Shown: positions 36,328 through 45,218, counted from the stretch's first letter. The stretch is DNA of 64,000 nt from Thiodiazotropha sp050291245 (GCA_050291245.1 JBNKJP010000026.1:1-64000), one strand, 5' to 3'. A program made the numbers and translations. Notes: generated by a model from the letters alone, not told the origin.

Positions 36328-37512
36328 TTAGGGTGTGTCACCCTTGCCTGGATGGCTAATGACGATGGTAGAACCGTCATCCAGTAACTGCTGACCCAGC
36401 ACCACAACACGACCTTCGAGACCCTTTCCGGCGATCGCCACCCTTTGCCCATGGCGGATTCCAGGGGTAACGGGCCGCCAGCTGACCTGAAGACCTTGTG
36501 CATCGACCATGAAAACGCCATCCTGGCCTTCGCGCTTGGCCAGTGCCTGCTCAGGCACAATAACCACCGATTCGGCACGCTTAAGTACCAGATCGGCGCG
36601 TACGAAAAGACCGGGTCTGAGCCGCCGATCCGGATTCTCAACCCGCAGTTCGACCCGAGCCTGACGTGTGTTCTCGCGAAACACTGGGGAGATACGTACA
36701 ATCTCGGCTGCAAAGTGCTCACCGGGATAGGCATCCGTGGTCAGACTGGCCTGTTGCCCTGGGTACAGGCTCGTATAGTCCCGTTCGGTGACAAAAATGG
36801 CCGCCTTCATGGGCTCGAGCTCCACGATACGTAGCAACTGGGCATTGGCGCTGACGGTCTCCCCCTCGTCGACGAATCGCTCCGCCACGACCCGCCGTTC
36901 GCTGCCACTGTTCCAGTCGGCCTTGACTTGGGTATAGCCGAGCCGGATACGCGCCGTCTCCAGCGCTGCCTGGGCACGGTCCACCTGGGCCCTGGTTACC
37001 GACACGTGGGCCGCTTTGGCGAGCTGATCCGCCATGGCTATATCGCGCTGGGACTCGGAACTGACCCCCTTTTTGCGCAGTTGATCGATCCGCTTCAGCT
37101 CCCGCTCGGCAATCTTCAACAGACTCTCGGCCTCGACCAGGTTGGCCTTGGCTACCGCCAGATCGGATTCCGCCTGGCGCTCCACCTGAATATATTCGTC
37201 ATTATCGAGGCGGGCCACCACCTGGCCCCGAGAAACGATATCAGCCAGGTCCACTCCAATCTGCTCGATGCGGCCACTCACCTTGGGGGCGACCACGAAT
37301 TCCGAGAAGGCCTGCAGGGTGCCGGAGAAGGTTCGACGTAATTCCATGCTACCGATCCGGATATCGGCCACCTCGACCGGAATCGGGAGGGGCGGTACTT
37401 TGTTTTTTGTATGGCCATTGGTCTCTTTAAAACCCTCGAAGAACTTCCCGCCAATAGCGCCGGCAATCAGCAGAATGACAGGTAACAACAACCAGATTTT
37501 GTTTTTCATCAA
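36328..37512 (-). CDS. RND periplasmic adaptor (membrane fusion protein)
   Basis: 394 residues with an N-terminal membrane anchor (~5-22). The HlyD/AcrA layout follows: beta-strands with Pro-Lys-Val-Ser-Gly-Arg-Ile at ~90, a long coiled-coil hairpin (~110-190, Ala-rich with Glu-Ser-Leu-Leu and Leu-Arg-Lys-Lys-Gly-Val-Ser-Ser), then a beta-barrel domain with Leu-Arg-Pro-Gly-Leu-Phe-Val and Val-Pro-Glu-Gln-Ala-Leu. It connects an RND pump to an outer-membrane channel. It is first in a same-strand run with the giant signalling gene (202 nt later) and the HAE-1 pump. It is most likely the partner of that pump although 7 kb separates them. No outer-membrane channel gene is adjacent. Confidence 0.88.
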   Translation of the reverse strand: MMKNKIWLLLPVILLIAGAIGGKFFEGFKETNGHTKNKVPPLPIPVEVADIRIGSMELRRTFSGTLQAFSEFVVAPKVSGRIEQIGVDLADIVSRGQVVARLDNDEYIQVERQAESDLAVAKANLVEAESLLKIAERELKRIDQLRKKGVSSESQRDIAMADQLAKAAHVSVTRAQVDRAQAALETARIRLGYTQVKADWNSGSERRVVAERFVDEGETVSANAQLLRIVELEPMKAAIFVTERDYTSLYPGQQASLTTDAYPGEHFAAEIVRISPVFRENTRQARVELRVENPDRRLRPGLFVRADLVLKRAESVVIVPEQALAKREGQDGVFMVDAQGLQVSWRPVTPGIRHGQRVAIAGKGLEGRVVVLGQQLLDDGSTIVISHPGKGDTP

Positions 37513-37669
37513 TATAGGTGCCGGGTTTCAGGGTTATGAATGCCTTCGGGTCAGCCTTATACCGGATAGACTGAGTTTAGAATAGAACCGCAAACAGACA
37601 TATTAAGGTGCCGGGTTAATAATGAGTTATCCTTCTGTGGTCCATTTTCTTACCCGAGGCAGGCGCATT

Positions 37670-38284
37670 ATGTTCGACTGCAAACAGCATTGGGAAAACA
37701 TCTATCGCAACCGATCCCCCGAGGAGGTGAGCTGGTATCAGGCAAGACCGCAACGCTCACTGGCGCTCATTCGATCCTGCTCCCTCGATCCAAACGATCC
37801 GATCATCGACATCGGGGGCGGAGCGTCACGTTTGATCGATCATCTCATACAGGCCGGGTATCGGGACCTTTCAGTATTGGACATATCGGCGACTGCTCTG
37901 CAGCATGCTCGACAGCGCCTGGCTGAAAATGCCCGGCAGGTTCACTGGATCGAATCGGATATCACGACGTTCGACCCCCCTCGCAGGTTTGCCCTCTGGC
38001 ATGATCGGGCCGTGTTTCATTTTCTCACCCAAGCCTTGGACAGGGCGCGGTATGTCGCCACCCTGAGACAGGCACTGCCATCCGGCGGACAGCTGATCCT
38101 CGCCACCTTCGCCATCGGCGGGGCGATGAAATGCAGCGGACTCGATATCGTCCAGTACGATGCTGAAAGGCTCTTGGAGGTGCTCGGATCGGGATTTAAA
38201 CTATTGGAAGATCAACGGGAAGAGCACCGGACGCCCAGCCGGGCGATTCAGGCCTTTCAATACTTTCGTCTGCTGAAAACCTGA
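37670..38284 (+). CDS. Class I SAM-dependent methyltransferase
   Basis: 204 residues from the ATG at 37670. An upstream in-frame ATG at 37622 would add 16, but the family normally begins near Lys-Gln-His-Trp-Glu-Asn-Ile-Tyr. SAM-binding motif I is Ile-Ile-Asp-Ile-Gly-Gly-Gly-Ala-Ser at ~45-53. Leu-Asp-Ile-Ser (motif II acidic residue) and Ile-Glu-Ser-Asp-Ile-Thr follow. His-Asp-Arg-Ala-Val-Phe-His-Phe-Leu is typical of small thiopurine/tellurite-type methyltransferases. The target molecule is unknown. It is divergent from the RND adaptor gene. Confidence 0.82.
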   Translation: MFDCKQHWENIYRNRSPEEVSWYQARPQRSLALIRSCSLDPNDPIIDIGGGASRLIDHLIQAGYRDLSVLDISATALQHARQRLAENARQVHWIESDITTFDPPRRFALWHDRAVFHFLTQALDRARYVATLRQALPSGGQLILATFAIGGAMKCSGLDIVQYDAERLLEVLGSGFKLLEDQREEHRTPSRAIQAFQYFRLLKT

Positions 38285-38353
38285 TTTTGAAGCGCTGATG
38301 ATTCGATTAACAGTCCCGGTGAAGGCGCTTTTCAAACTGCCGCCACGGAAGGG

Positions 38354-39766
38354 TCAATTGGTATAGAGATTTACCTGCAAACGCTGATTCTGCTCGGCGA
38401 TGTTGTTCCACTCGCCAGCGGTTTTCACGTCGTAGCGCTCGGGATAGGGCATCATCGGTTCGTTGAAGCCGTTGCTGAAAAGAATGATCTCGATCTCGCC
38501 GCCGCTGCGTTCGGTTTCCACGCTCATATAGTTAGCGAAGGCAACGGACTGGTCATTGAGCCAGTCATTGGTACCCCGAAAATCACTGGCAAACAGGCAC
38601 TGGCCGATCTCGAGCCCCGGGGGGGCCACAGAGAGTTCCCCCGCCTCGCTCTTTTGCAGGCAGAAATTGCCAAGATTGGCACGCAGTTCCAGGGTGCCGC
38701 GAAAGCCCGCTTCCTTGAGCCGTTTCACCAGTTCGTCGAGCCACAGCGCCCGCTCATCGTTAAACGGTTTATGGCCATAATCGAACCGGGAACCCTGGTT
38801 CGCCGCCCATTCGATCAGCTTCATCGGCAGCCCGCTGGCGTCACCGTCCGACTCCGGCTTAAGGGTTGATTGTAACTGCTGACCCAGTTGTTCGATCTGG
38901 GCGTTTTGATCCGCCAGCAGATCCATGAGTTCCGCATTGCTGACCCGGCTTGCACTTGCCGCACCGCCGAAAGCTTCCCCATTCGTCCAGTTGAGATAGA
39001 GCGGTATGGCAATCGCCAGCAGGGCCGCGGCGCCCAGCACCCCGAAGAGGAAGGATTTGAGACGGAAACCGCCCTGGTTCTCATGCCACGACTCGAGTTC
39101 ATAAAGTTCGCCCCGCACTTCATCAAAGTGTCGGTCGAGATGTTCCTGCAACCGCTCCTCGACCTGCCCCTGTTCCCGGCGAATGAACCGCTTGAGGGAT
39201 TCCACCCCTTTGAAATTGTCCTGGAAGTCGTCCAGGGGTAGGCTCACCCGATCCGAGCTGAGGGGTTGATGACGTTCATGATTGGAAAGCAGATGCACAT
39301 TGTCGGGGCGGGACGCCCCCATCATACCTTCCAGCTCACTGTGCTTGAAATCACTGACGAGGGATTCCTGTTCCGGCATCAGGTGCAGGTTGTTGAGAAT
39401 CTGTTCGAGGTCCTGTGGCTCGAGTTGCTTGGGCAGTACCCCCACAGCGCCGAGCGCCCGTGCCTGGCTGACCGCAAGTCCACCGGCTTTGGAGGTGTAC
39501 ATCATCACCGGAATGACCGCGGTTTTGGGATTGGACTTGATTACCTTAAGGGCCTGAAAGCCATCCATCCCCGGCATTTCGTAGTCCATGAAGATGGCAT
39601 CCGGGGCATGATCATACAGATAGTCGATGGCTGCCGCGGCGGATTCACGGGTTTCAACTGAAATCCCGTAGTTTTTGAGTTTCGTGGACAACACCTGACG
39701 TGCGGTTTTGGAGTCATCGACGATGAGCGCTGTTTTGATCGCGTTTCCAGTCACGGCGGCTACCAC
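38354..39766 (-). CDS. Response-regulator receiver domain fused to a membrane helix and a C-terminal domain
   Basis: 470 residues. A receiver domain (~10-128) has the acidic pair in Val-Asp-Asp-Ser, the phospho-acceptor in Phe-Met-Asp-Tyr-Glu-Met-Pro-Gly-Met-Asp-Gly, and a Lys in Leu-Pro-Lys-Gln. A charged, helical linker (~130-235, Glu/Arg-rich, probably coiled coil) follows. One transmembrane helix is at ~243-262 (Phe-Gly-Val-Leu-Gly-Ala-Ala-Ala-Leu-Leu). The C-terminal ~200 residues, presumably exported, were not recognised; they hold two Cys (~385 and ~405). Receiver domains are rarely joined to a membrane helix with an outside domain, so this may carry a signal from inside to outside. 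It is monocistronic. Confidence 0.75.
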   Translation of the reverse strand: MVAAVTGNAIKTALIVDDSKTARQVLSTKLKNYGISVETRESAAAAIDYLYDHAPDAIFMDYEMPGMDGFQALKVIKSNPKTAVIPVMMYTSKAGGLAVSQARALGAVGVLPKQLEPQDLEQILNNLHLMPEQESLVSDFKHSELEGMMGASRPDNVHLLSNHERHQPLSSDRVSLPLDDFQDNFKGVESLKRFIRREQGQVEERLQEHLDRHFDEVRGELYELESWHENQGGFRLKSFLFGVLGAAALLAIAIPLYLNWTNGEAFGGAASASRVSNAELMDLLADQNAQIEQLGQQLQSTLKPESDGDASGLPMKLIEWAANQGSRFDYGHKPFNDERALWLDELVKRLKEAGFRGTLELRANLGNFCLQKSEAGELSVAPPGLEIGQCLFASDFRGTNDWLNDQSVAFANYMSVETERSGGEIEIILFSNGFNEPMMPYPERYDVKTAGEWNNIAEQNQRLQVNLYTN

Positions 39767-39916
39767 TTTCCCATGTTTTTTCCCCGGTATGCTACCGGCC
39801 TATCTTACAGGATAATCTACAGTTCTATTGCTGCGAGTCATAGCGTGTCTGACGGATTCACAGCGACTAGCCTTAATCTACTATATCTGTACTAACTGAG
39901 CAGAGGAATTTTCTTC

Positions 39917-40258
39917 ATGACACCCCTGACGCAAGAAAAGTGTGAAGCCTGTCGCGCTGACGCGCCTCAAGTCAGTGACGAAGAGTTGGCCGAACTGATC
40001 AGGCTCATCCCGGATTGGAATATTGAGGTGCGGGACGGGATCATGCAGTTGGAAAAGTCTTTTCGCTTCGGCAATTTCACGGAGGCCCTGGCCTTCACCA
40101 ATCGGGTCGGCGCGCTGGCCGAGGAGGAGGGTCATCACCCAAGTCTGCTGACCGAGTGGGGAAAAACCACCGTGACCTGGTGGTCACATAAAATTCGGGG
40201 GCTACACCGCAACGACTTCATCATGTCGGCGAAGACCGACCCGTTGTATCACCCCTGA
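39917..40258 (+). CDS. phhB: 4a-hydroxytetrahydrobiopterin dehydratase (PCD/DCoH)
   Basis: 113 residues, the full length of the family. The signature His-His-Pro-Ser-Leu with Trp-Gly-Lys-Thr-Thr-Val-Thr-Trp-Trp-Ser-His-Lys contains the catalytic His residues. Ile-Pro-Asp-Trp is in the expected N-terminal place. The enzyme dehydrates 4a-hydroxy-tetrahydropterin formed by aromatic amino acid hydroxylases and may also take part in molybdopterin or other pterin chemistry. No hydroxylase is adjacent. It converges with an MBL-fold hydrolase gene across 28 nt. Confidence 0.92.
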   Translation: MTPLTQEKCEACRADAPQVSDEELAELIRLIPDWNIEVRDGIMQLEKSFRFGNFTEALAFTNRVGALAEEEGHHPSLLTEWGKTTVTWWSHKIRGLHRNDFIMSAKTDPLYHP

Positions 40259-40286
40259 AGCTCCCTGGCGCTCTACCAGACTTGAA

Positions 40287-41045
40287 TCAGAGCGTCGACT
40301 CAAGCCACGGTTTTGCCTGATCGTCAAATCTGAGCGTGCGACCGCAGCCCCCTGGAAGACAACGATCACCGAGCAACTCCTTGAGGCGTAAAGAGGCGGC
40401 CTGACCGGTGCAATGGGTCGGCAAGACATGCTTGATAGGCAACGCCTGTAATCGCATCACCCGTTTCTCGAGTGTGGCTTCATCCGCTTCGAACAGGTGA
40501 AATCCGCCCAGCAGCAAGGCGATGGACTGGCCGGTTTGTTCGATGGCCCGCTCCGCGATCCGGTCAATCCCGGGATGGGCGCATCCGGTAACCACCAGCG
40601 CCCCGTCCGGAGAGGGCATTATCAACGCCTGTTCCGGCATGTCGCCCGGCATGGTTCCGCTGGAGAAAAACCCCGGGGCAAACTCACAGGGCTCGGCTCC
40701 GACCACCACCAGCTCTCCGCACAGGCACTGCAAATCCGCGATTAAACGCGGCGAAAGACTGTCGGGTACCACCAGACGGATCTCCGGGTTGAGTTCAAGG
40801 ATCGAATCCAATCCACCCAGGTGGTCCCAGTGACTGTGAGATAGGAACAAGGTGTCGAGATGCCCCAAATCCTTTCCCAGCATTCGGGCGTTTCCAAGCA
40901 GTATCCTGCCGTTGCTGCCGGTGTCGAAAAGCAGGCGCTGCCGGGGCGTCTCAATTAATAGGGAAAAACCCCATAACCGACTGAGGCGGGCATCCTCGCA
41001 GACATTGTCAAACAGTTGAGTCAATACCAGATCAACGAGTTTCAT
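40287..41045 (-). CDS. MBL-fold metallo-hydrolase
   Basis: 252 residues with the metal-binding Ser-His-Ser-His-Trp-Asp-His-Leu-Gly-Gly near residue 70. A second ligand His is in Val-Thr-Gly-Cys-Ala-His-Pro-Gly at ~158 and a later one in Leu-Pro-Thr-His-Cys-Thr-Gly at ~210. The overall pattern fits the COG1237-type group that includes an archaeal pterin-pathway enzyme. The actual substrate is not known. It is on the same strand as the YkgJ-type gene, 86 nt downstream, and may share its transcript. Confidence 0.85.
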   Translation of the reverse strand: MKLVDLVLTQLFDNVCEDARLSRLWGFSLLIETPRQRLLFDTGSNGRILLGNARMLGKDLGHLDTLFLSHSHWDHLGGLDSILELNPEIRLVVPDSLSPRLIADLQCLCGELVVVGAEPCEFAPGFFSSGTMPGDMPEQALIMPSPDGALVVTGCAHPGIDRIAERAIEQTGQSIALLLGGFHLFEADEATLEKRVMRLQALPIKHVLPTHCTGQAASLRLKELLGDRCLPGGCGRTLRFDDQAKPWLESTL

Positions 41046-41131
41046 GGGATGCCTTTCAGCCGGAGATGGGTTCGGAAACCGGTCTGCGGTGGCTCAGTGC
41101 CACTCACCGGAGTCGAGCCGTGGGTCCAGGA

Positions 41132-42022
41132 TCAGGACAGGGCGTCCTTCATATCCTGCTCCTGCTTCTGTTTGTAGAGTTCAACCTCCGCCTTGCGGCG
41201 CATCTCCAGAATCTCCTTGCGCTCTTCCAGGCGTTTCTCCGCCGCCTGGTCCTTGACCGGAATGGTGACATCGCCGAACAGCACTTGCTTGAGAAACCGG
41301 GTGCCGAACTGCATCAACGCCAGGTCCTCTGTCTCGACGGTTTGGTAAAACGCCTCATCCATCTCATAGGATGCCCGGAAAGAGTCGCTGAGCACGAACT
41401 TGCGCAGCCGGTCCACATCGTAGGAACACATGAAAAACAGCTGCAGACTGGTGTCACTGGGCCGCCCGATCGACGGACCGGCGGATTTCTTCTTCAGGAT
41501 CAGTTGCAGCCATTCGCGGTTGATTTGATCGTAGATCTCGACGGCCTGCTCCTTGCGGTAGGCGTCCACGCTGATCTCGCGGGACTCTACATGCCCCTTG
41601 CAGTGATCCTCCTTGATCAGAAAGTAGCGTGCTTCGTCATCGGCTGAGCCGGCCTCGTGCATCGCCATATGGCCGATGGGGTAGTAGCGGCAGGCGGTGG
41701 GGCGGTCGGGATAGACGCCGCAACCCTCCTCGCCGACGAACAGGCAGGCGCCCTCATCGTTGGTGCGCAGCTTGACACCCGGTACCCCATCCTTGTCCAT
41801 TTCGAAGGGAACCGTGTGCTGTTTCAGAAATTCGGTGGCGCTGAGGCCCAGATTGTCCTTCAGGCGCAGGATATCGTATGGGGTCAGCTGGATGTCCGCA
41901 TGCTGACAGCAGGCGTTGAAACAGGAGATTCCTTTGTGGCAGTTGAAGGTGATCGTCGCTCCGGGTTCCAGAATGGTCGGGACGAAGTTGCTTTTGAAAG
42001 GAATGTCGAATTTTTCAGTCAT
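41132..42022 (-). CDS. YkgJ-family cysteine-cluster protein next to aprA
   Basis: 296 residues from the ATG at 42022, which has GGAGA upstream; a longer in-frame start would run into the aprA terminator. The N-terminal half has the CxxxxxCxxxCC pattern (Cys-His-Lys-Gly-Ile-Ser-Cys-Phe-Asn-Ala-Cys-Cys) and later Cys-x-Leu, Gly-Cys-Gly-Val-Tyr and Ala-Cys-Arg-Tyr-Tyr-Pro, the zinc- or Fe-S-binding arrangement of YkgJ proteins. The C-terminal ~50 residues are a charged helix (Lys/Glu/Arg-rich). It follows aprBA on the same strand, separated by a terminator. A role in APS reductase maturation is possible but only inferred from position. Confidence 0.8.
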   Translation of the reverse strand: MTEKFDIPFKSNFVPTILEPGATITFNCHKGISCFNACCQHADIQLTPYDILRLKDNLGLSATEFLKQHTVPFEMDKDGVPGVKLRTNDEGACLFVGEEGCGVYPDRPTACRYYPIGHMAMHEAGSADDEARYFLIKEDHCKGHVESREISVDAYRKEQAVEIYDQINREWLQLILKKKSAGPSIGRPSDTSLQLFFMCSYDVDRLRKFVLSDSFRASYEMDEAFYQTVETEDLALMQFGTRFLKQVLFGDVTIPVKDQAAEKRLEERKEILEMRRKAEVELYKQKQEQDMKDALS

Positions 42023-42045
42023 GATTTTGTCTCCGATAAAGACGG

Positions 42046-42080
42046 AAAAAGTCCGGGCACCTTGCGGCACCCGGACTTTT
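42046..42080 (-). terminator. Strong terminator of the aprBA transcript, GNRA loop
   Basis: On the minus strand a 15-bp stem (AAAAGTCCGGG core, extended by TGCC/GGTG with two G-T pairs) closes on a GCAA tetraloop and ends in TTTTTCC. It lies 23 nt after the aprA stop and before the YkgJ-type start. Confidence 0.85.
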
Positions 42081-42102
42081 CAAGTCACTCGACTGTCAAA
42101 AA

Positions 42103-44088
42103 TTATTTGAACAGCTTGGACTTATCGACCAGATCCATGTGCGCACGCTTGAAGCATGTGTAGGTCTTGGTCTCTTTGTCGTAGATGGAGTTCACAAAGC
42201 ACTTCCAGTTCTCTTCATCGACGAAGTTCTTATCCATGCGGTAGTAGAAACCAGGATAACGGGACTCCTCACGGAACTGGATGTGTTTCATGTGAGCTTC
42301 AGCCGTCAGGATGCGGTGATAGTTCTCCCAAGCACGCAGCAGCTCGTGGAGGTCTTTCGCACGCATCTTCAGGGCGTCTTCCTTGAGCATTTCCAACTTC
42401 TGTTCAGCCAGATCCAGCATATGATTGTTGGTGGTGTAGTAGGTGGCCACACCGGCAACGTACTCGTCCATGACCTTCTGCAGACGGAACTGCAACATAC
42501 GCGGAGTGATGTAGTTGGGGTTCACATCGATCGCGGTGGTGTAGTCCTTGTGCTCCAGGTAGTTGCGGACCGGACGGTAGATCTCTTCGATCAGGGCGTC
42601 CACGTCGGTGTCCAACTCAGGGGTGTAGTCCTTGTTGTCCATGACGTATTTCACCATCGCCTTGGCAGCCATGCGGCCTTCAGCGTGGGAACCGGAAGAG
42701 AACTTGTGACCGGAAGCGCCCACGCCGTCACCGGCGGTGAACAGACCGGACACGGTGGTCATACCACGGTAGCCCCAGTTCCAGCCCTTCGGCAGGTGAT
42801 CGGGCACACCGGCTTCGGTCTCGTCAGTCGGAGCGCCCACATCGTCAGGACCGGAAGTCCAGATGCCGCAGCAACCGGAGTGGGAGCCCAGCAGGTAGGG
42901 TTCGGTGGGCATCAGCTCGGAGTTCTTCTTCTCAGGCTCGATGTTCTCACCGGCCCAGATACCACACTGGCCGATACACATATCCAGGAAGTCTTCCCAG
43001 GCCTCGGCTTCCAGATGCTTGACCTCACGGGGAGACAGGGTCTCGCGCAGGTTGGCCAGAGCGGTGACGGTGTCCATCCAGATAGGACCGCGACCTTCCT
43101 TCATCTCTTTGAGCATCAGGTGGTTACGCAGACAGGAAGCAGGAACGGCAGCCTGACCATAAGGAGGATAGTCGTTCAGCATGTCCGCGTTCTTGGTCAT
43201 GTAGGCTTCGCCGAAGGCGTTGGTGGCCTTGGACTTGAACAGCAGGAACCAGGCGCCGACCGGGCCGTAACCGTCTTTGAAACGGGTGGGCACGAAGCGG
43301 TTTTCCATCATGGTCAGCTCTGCACCGGCCTCAGCAGCCATGGCGTAGGTGGAACCGGCGTTCCATACGGGGTACCAGGCACGGCCCTGACCCTCACCCA
43401 CGGAGCGGGGACGGAAGATGTTCACGCAGCCGCCGGCGGCCAGCAGGATGGCTTTCGCCTTGAACACGTAGAGCTTGTGCTCACGAACGGAGAAACCGAC
43501 AGCACCGGCGATGCGGTTCTTGTCGTTCTTGTCGTTGACCAGCTTGACGATGAAGATACGCTCCTGGATGTTGTCCATGCCCAGGGCCTTCTTGGCGGCT
43601 TCAGCGACGATCCACTTGTAGGATTCGCCGTTGATCATGATCTGCCACTTACCGGAACGTACGGGTTTGCCGCCGTCTTTCAGAGGGGCCAGACCCTTGG
43701 AGCCGTCGTGACGCTCACCGTTCTCGTCGGTCTTCCAGATCGGCAGACCCCACTCTTCGAACAGGTGTACGGATTCGTCAACGTGACGGCCCAGATCATA
43801 GGCCAGGTCGTCGCGGGTGATACCCATCAGGTCGTTGGAGACCATGCGGGCGTAGTCCGCGGGATCCTGCTCGGGACCGATGTAGGTGTTGATAGCGGAC
43901 AGACCCTGAGCCACGGCGCCGGAACGGTCCATGGCGGCCTTGTCGACCAGCTTAACTTTGATGTCGCCACCGGCGGCTTGCACCCAGGGGCCGATCTCAT
44001 AGGCGGCGCCACTACAGGCCATACCACCGCCGATCAGCAGGATGTCTACCTCTTCCTGGACGACTTCCGGATTTCCGAATTCAGCCAT
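42103..44088 (-). CDS. aprA: Adenylylsulfate reductase subunit alpha
   Basis: 661 residues, the usual AprA length. The FAD-binding Leu-Leu-Ile-Gly-Gly-Gly-Met-Ala-Cys-Ser-Gly-Ala-Ala is at ~16-28. Ala-Gly-Gly-Cys-Val-Asn-Ile-Phe-Arg-Pro-Arg-Ser appears in the substrate-channel region, and Gly-His-Lys-Phe-Ser-Ser-Gly-Ser-His-Ala-Glu-Gly closes the flavin site. In sulfur oxidisers the AprAB complex runs in reverse, oxidising sulfite with AMP to adenylylsulfate in the cytoplasm. GAGG lies 8 nt upstream. It follows aprB by 51 nt. Codon choice appears strongly biased toward C-ending codons, as expected for a highly expressed gene. No Qmo or AprM membrane partner is in the window. Confidence 0.97.
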   Translation of the reverse strand: MAEFGNPEVVQEEVDILLIGGGMACSGAAYEIGPWVQAAGGDIKVKLVDKAAMDRSGAVAQGLSAINTYIGPEQDPADYARMVSNDLMGITRDDLAYDLGRHVDESVHLFEEWGLPIWKTDENGERHDGSKGLAPLKDGGKPVRSGKWQIMINGESYKWIVAEAAKKALGMDNIQERIFIVKLVNDKNDKNRIAGAVGFSVREHKLYVFKAKAILLAAGGCVNIFRPRSVGEGQGRAWYPVWNAGSTYAMAAEAGAELTMMENRFVPTRFKDGYGPVGAWFLLFKSKATNAFGEAYMTKNADMLNDYPPYGQAAVPASCLRNHLMLKEMKEGRGPIWMDTVTALANLRETLSPREVKHLEAEAWEDFLDMCIGQCGIWAGENIEPEKKNSELMPTEPYLLGSHSGCCGIWTSGPDDVGAPTDETEAGVPDHLPKGWNWGYRGMTTVSGLFTAGDGVGASGHKFSSGSHAEGRMAAKAMVKYVMDNKDYTPELDTDVDALIEEIYRPVRNYLEHKDYTTAIDVNPNYITPRMLQFRLQKVMDEYVAGVATYYTTNNHMLDLAEQKLEMLKEDALKMRAKDLHELLRAWENYHRILTAEAHMKHIQFREESRYPGFYYRMDKNFVDEENWKCFVNSIYDKETKTYTCFKRAHMDLVDKSKLFK

Positions 44089-44139
44089 TTCATATACCTC
44101 GAATTATTTGTATTCCTGAATAATCTGACTGAATCCCGC

Positions 44140-44613
44140 TTACTTGCGGATCAGCTCGCTGGGATTGCCGGCACGGTAGCCGTTCTGCTCGTTGTGGTTG
44201 AAGAAACCGGGCTCGCCGATCTTCGCCATGTCAGCAGCAGGCTTGTTGCCGTAGGGATCAATGGAACCCTCGGGAGTGGTGCGGATCGGGAATTTGAAAC
44301 GCTTCATGGTGCCGTTGCGGAACTTGATGGTCCACATGATGGAATCGGTACCGCGCAGGGGCTGAACGGAAGCGCCCAGGGGCACGATATCGGCGTAAGG
44401 ACGCGCTTCGATGGCCTGTTGAGGACAGATCTTGATGCAGGAGTAGCACTCCCAGCACTGATCAGGTTCCTGGTTGAAAGACTTCATCGCATGACCGGTT
44501 TCAGAGCCGTCTTTATCCAGCTTCATCAGGTCATGAGGACAGATGTACATGCAAGCTGTCCTGTCCTGGCCTCTACAGCCATCGCACTTCTCAGTACGCA
44601 CAAATGTAGGCAT
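44140..44613 (-). CDS. aprB: Adenylylsulfate reductase subunit beta (2x[4Fe-4S])
   Basis: 157 residues. Two ferredoxin-type clusters are formed by Cys-Asp-Gly-Cys ... Cys-Met-Tyr-Ile-Cys-Pro (~10-25) and Cys-Trp-Glu-Cys-Tyr-Ser-Cys-Ile-Lys-Ile-Cys-Pro (~52-63). The C-terminal part (Trp-Thr-Ile-Lys-Phe-Arg-Asn-Gly) wraps around AprA in known structures. It carries electrons between the AprA flavin and the membrane. AGGAGA lies 8 nt before the ATG. It is the first gene of the aprBA unit. Confidence 0.97.
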   Translation of the reverse strand: MPTFVRTEKCDGCRGQDRTACMYICPHDLMKLDKDGSETGHAMKSFNQEPDQCWECYSCIKICPQQAIEARPYADIVPLGASVQPLRGTDSIMWTIKFRNGTMKRFKFPIRTTPEGSIDPYGNKPAADMAKIGEPGFFNHNEQNGYRAGNPSELIRK

Positions 44614-45218
44614 GGTGTTTTTCTCCTAAGGGTTTCACTGCAGTGATTCAGCCGCCGCTTAACCGCCACGGCTTTGAAGCACAACCGGATATGCCCGGTG
44701 TTATTCGTTTGAACTGTTTCCTGGCCCGTGGCCATCGGTGCCCGGAACCAATATTCGAACCCGATCCTTTCGACGCGATGCCCGACACTTCCTGCTCAAG
44801 CATCGCACTACCCGGATTCGGGGTGACAGACATTAAAGCCTCCCCCTCCCTTTCGCCAAACAATTTTTTCTGGAGGGCACATAAAATACGCTTATCAACT
44901 GTGGTTTATCATCCTGGGAATCTCATGCCCATTCGAAATAACCAATTGTTATTTATATATTTATTATCAGCGCACCCATAAGGGCTTTTGTTCGGAACAA
45001 ACGCCTCGGCAGGGGCCTATTCCTCTTGGGCTATCCCATGGGAGATAGGCGGGAGGCGACAAAAGTCATTGAAACCGCGCCATCCTACGCCTATTTAAGC
45101 GGTTTCGCACCCTGTTTGCCCAAGCTTGCCGGGGCAAACTCGCTTCCCGCGGGGTTACAGGGCGCCAGCCATGGGTTACAGTTACCCCCCCGTGGATAAT
45201 CCCGTGCATTCCCGCCTC
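44614..45218. promoter_or_regulatory. Divergent control region upstream of aprBA
   Basis: About 600 bp without a convincing gene, AT-rich around 44870-44975, lying between aprB and the thioredoxin/HEAT gene. It contains a perfect inverted repeat AAATAAC-CAATT-GTTATTT (44936-44954) that looks like an operator. No clear -35/-10 pair was assigned. The 5' part (45126-45218) is open in the downstream frame but lacks family similarity. Confidence 0.4.

Noticed and set aside
36171..36734. A 187-codon open frame overlapping the RND adaptor tail
   Set aside because: Different frame from the adaptor, no domain, and no ribosome site.
39917..41045. A pterin gene cluster (phhB plus a COG1237-like MBL protein)
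   Set aside because: The two genes converge and are not in one operon; the MBL substrate is not known, so the link is too weak.
42139..44646. An 835-codon open frame antisense to aprBA
   Set aside because: It is the mirror of strongly codon-biased aprA/aprB, has a His/Gly/Val-rich composition typical of such mirrors and no recognisable domain.
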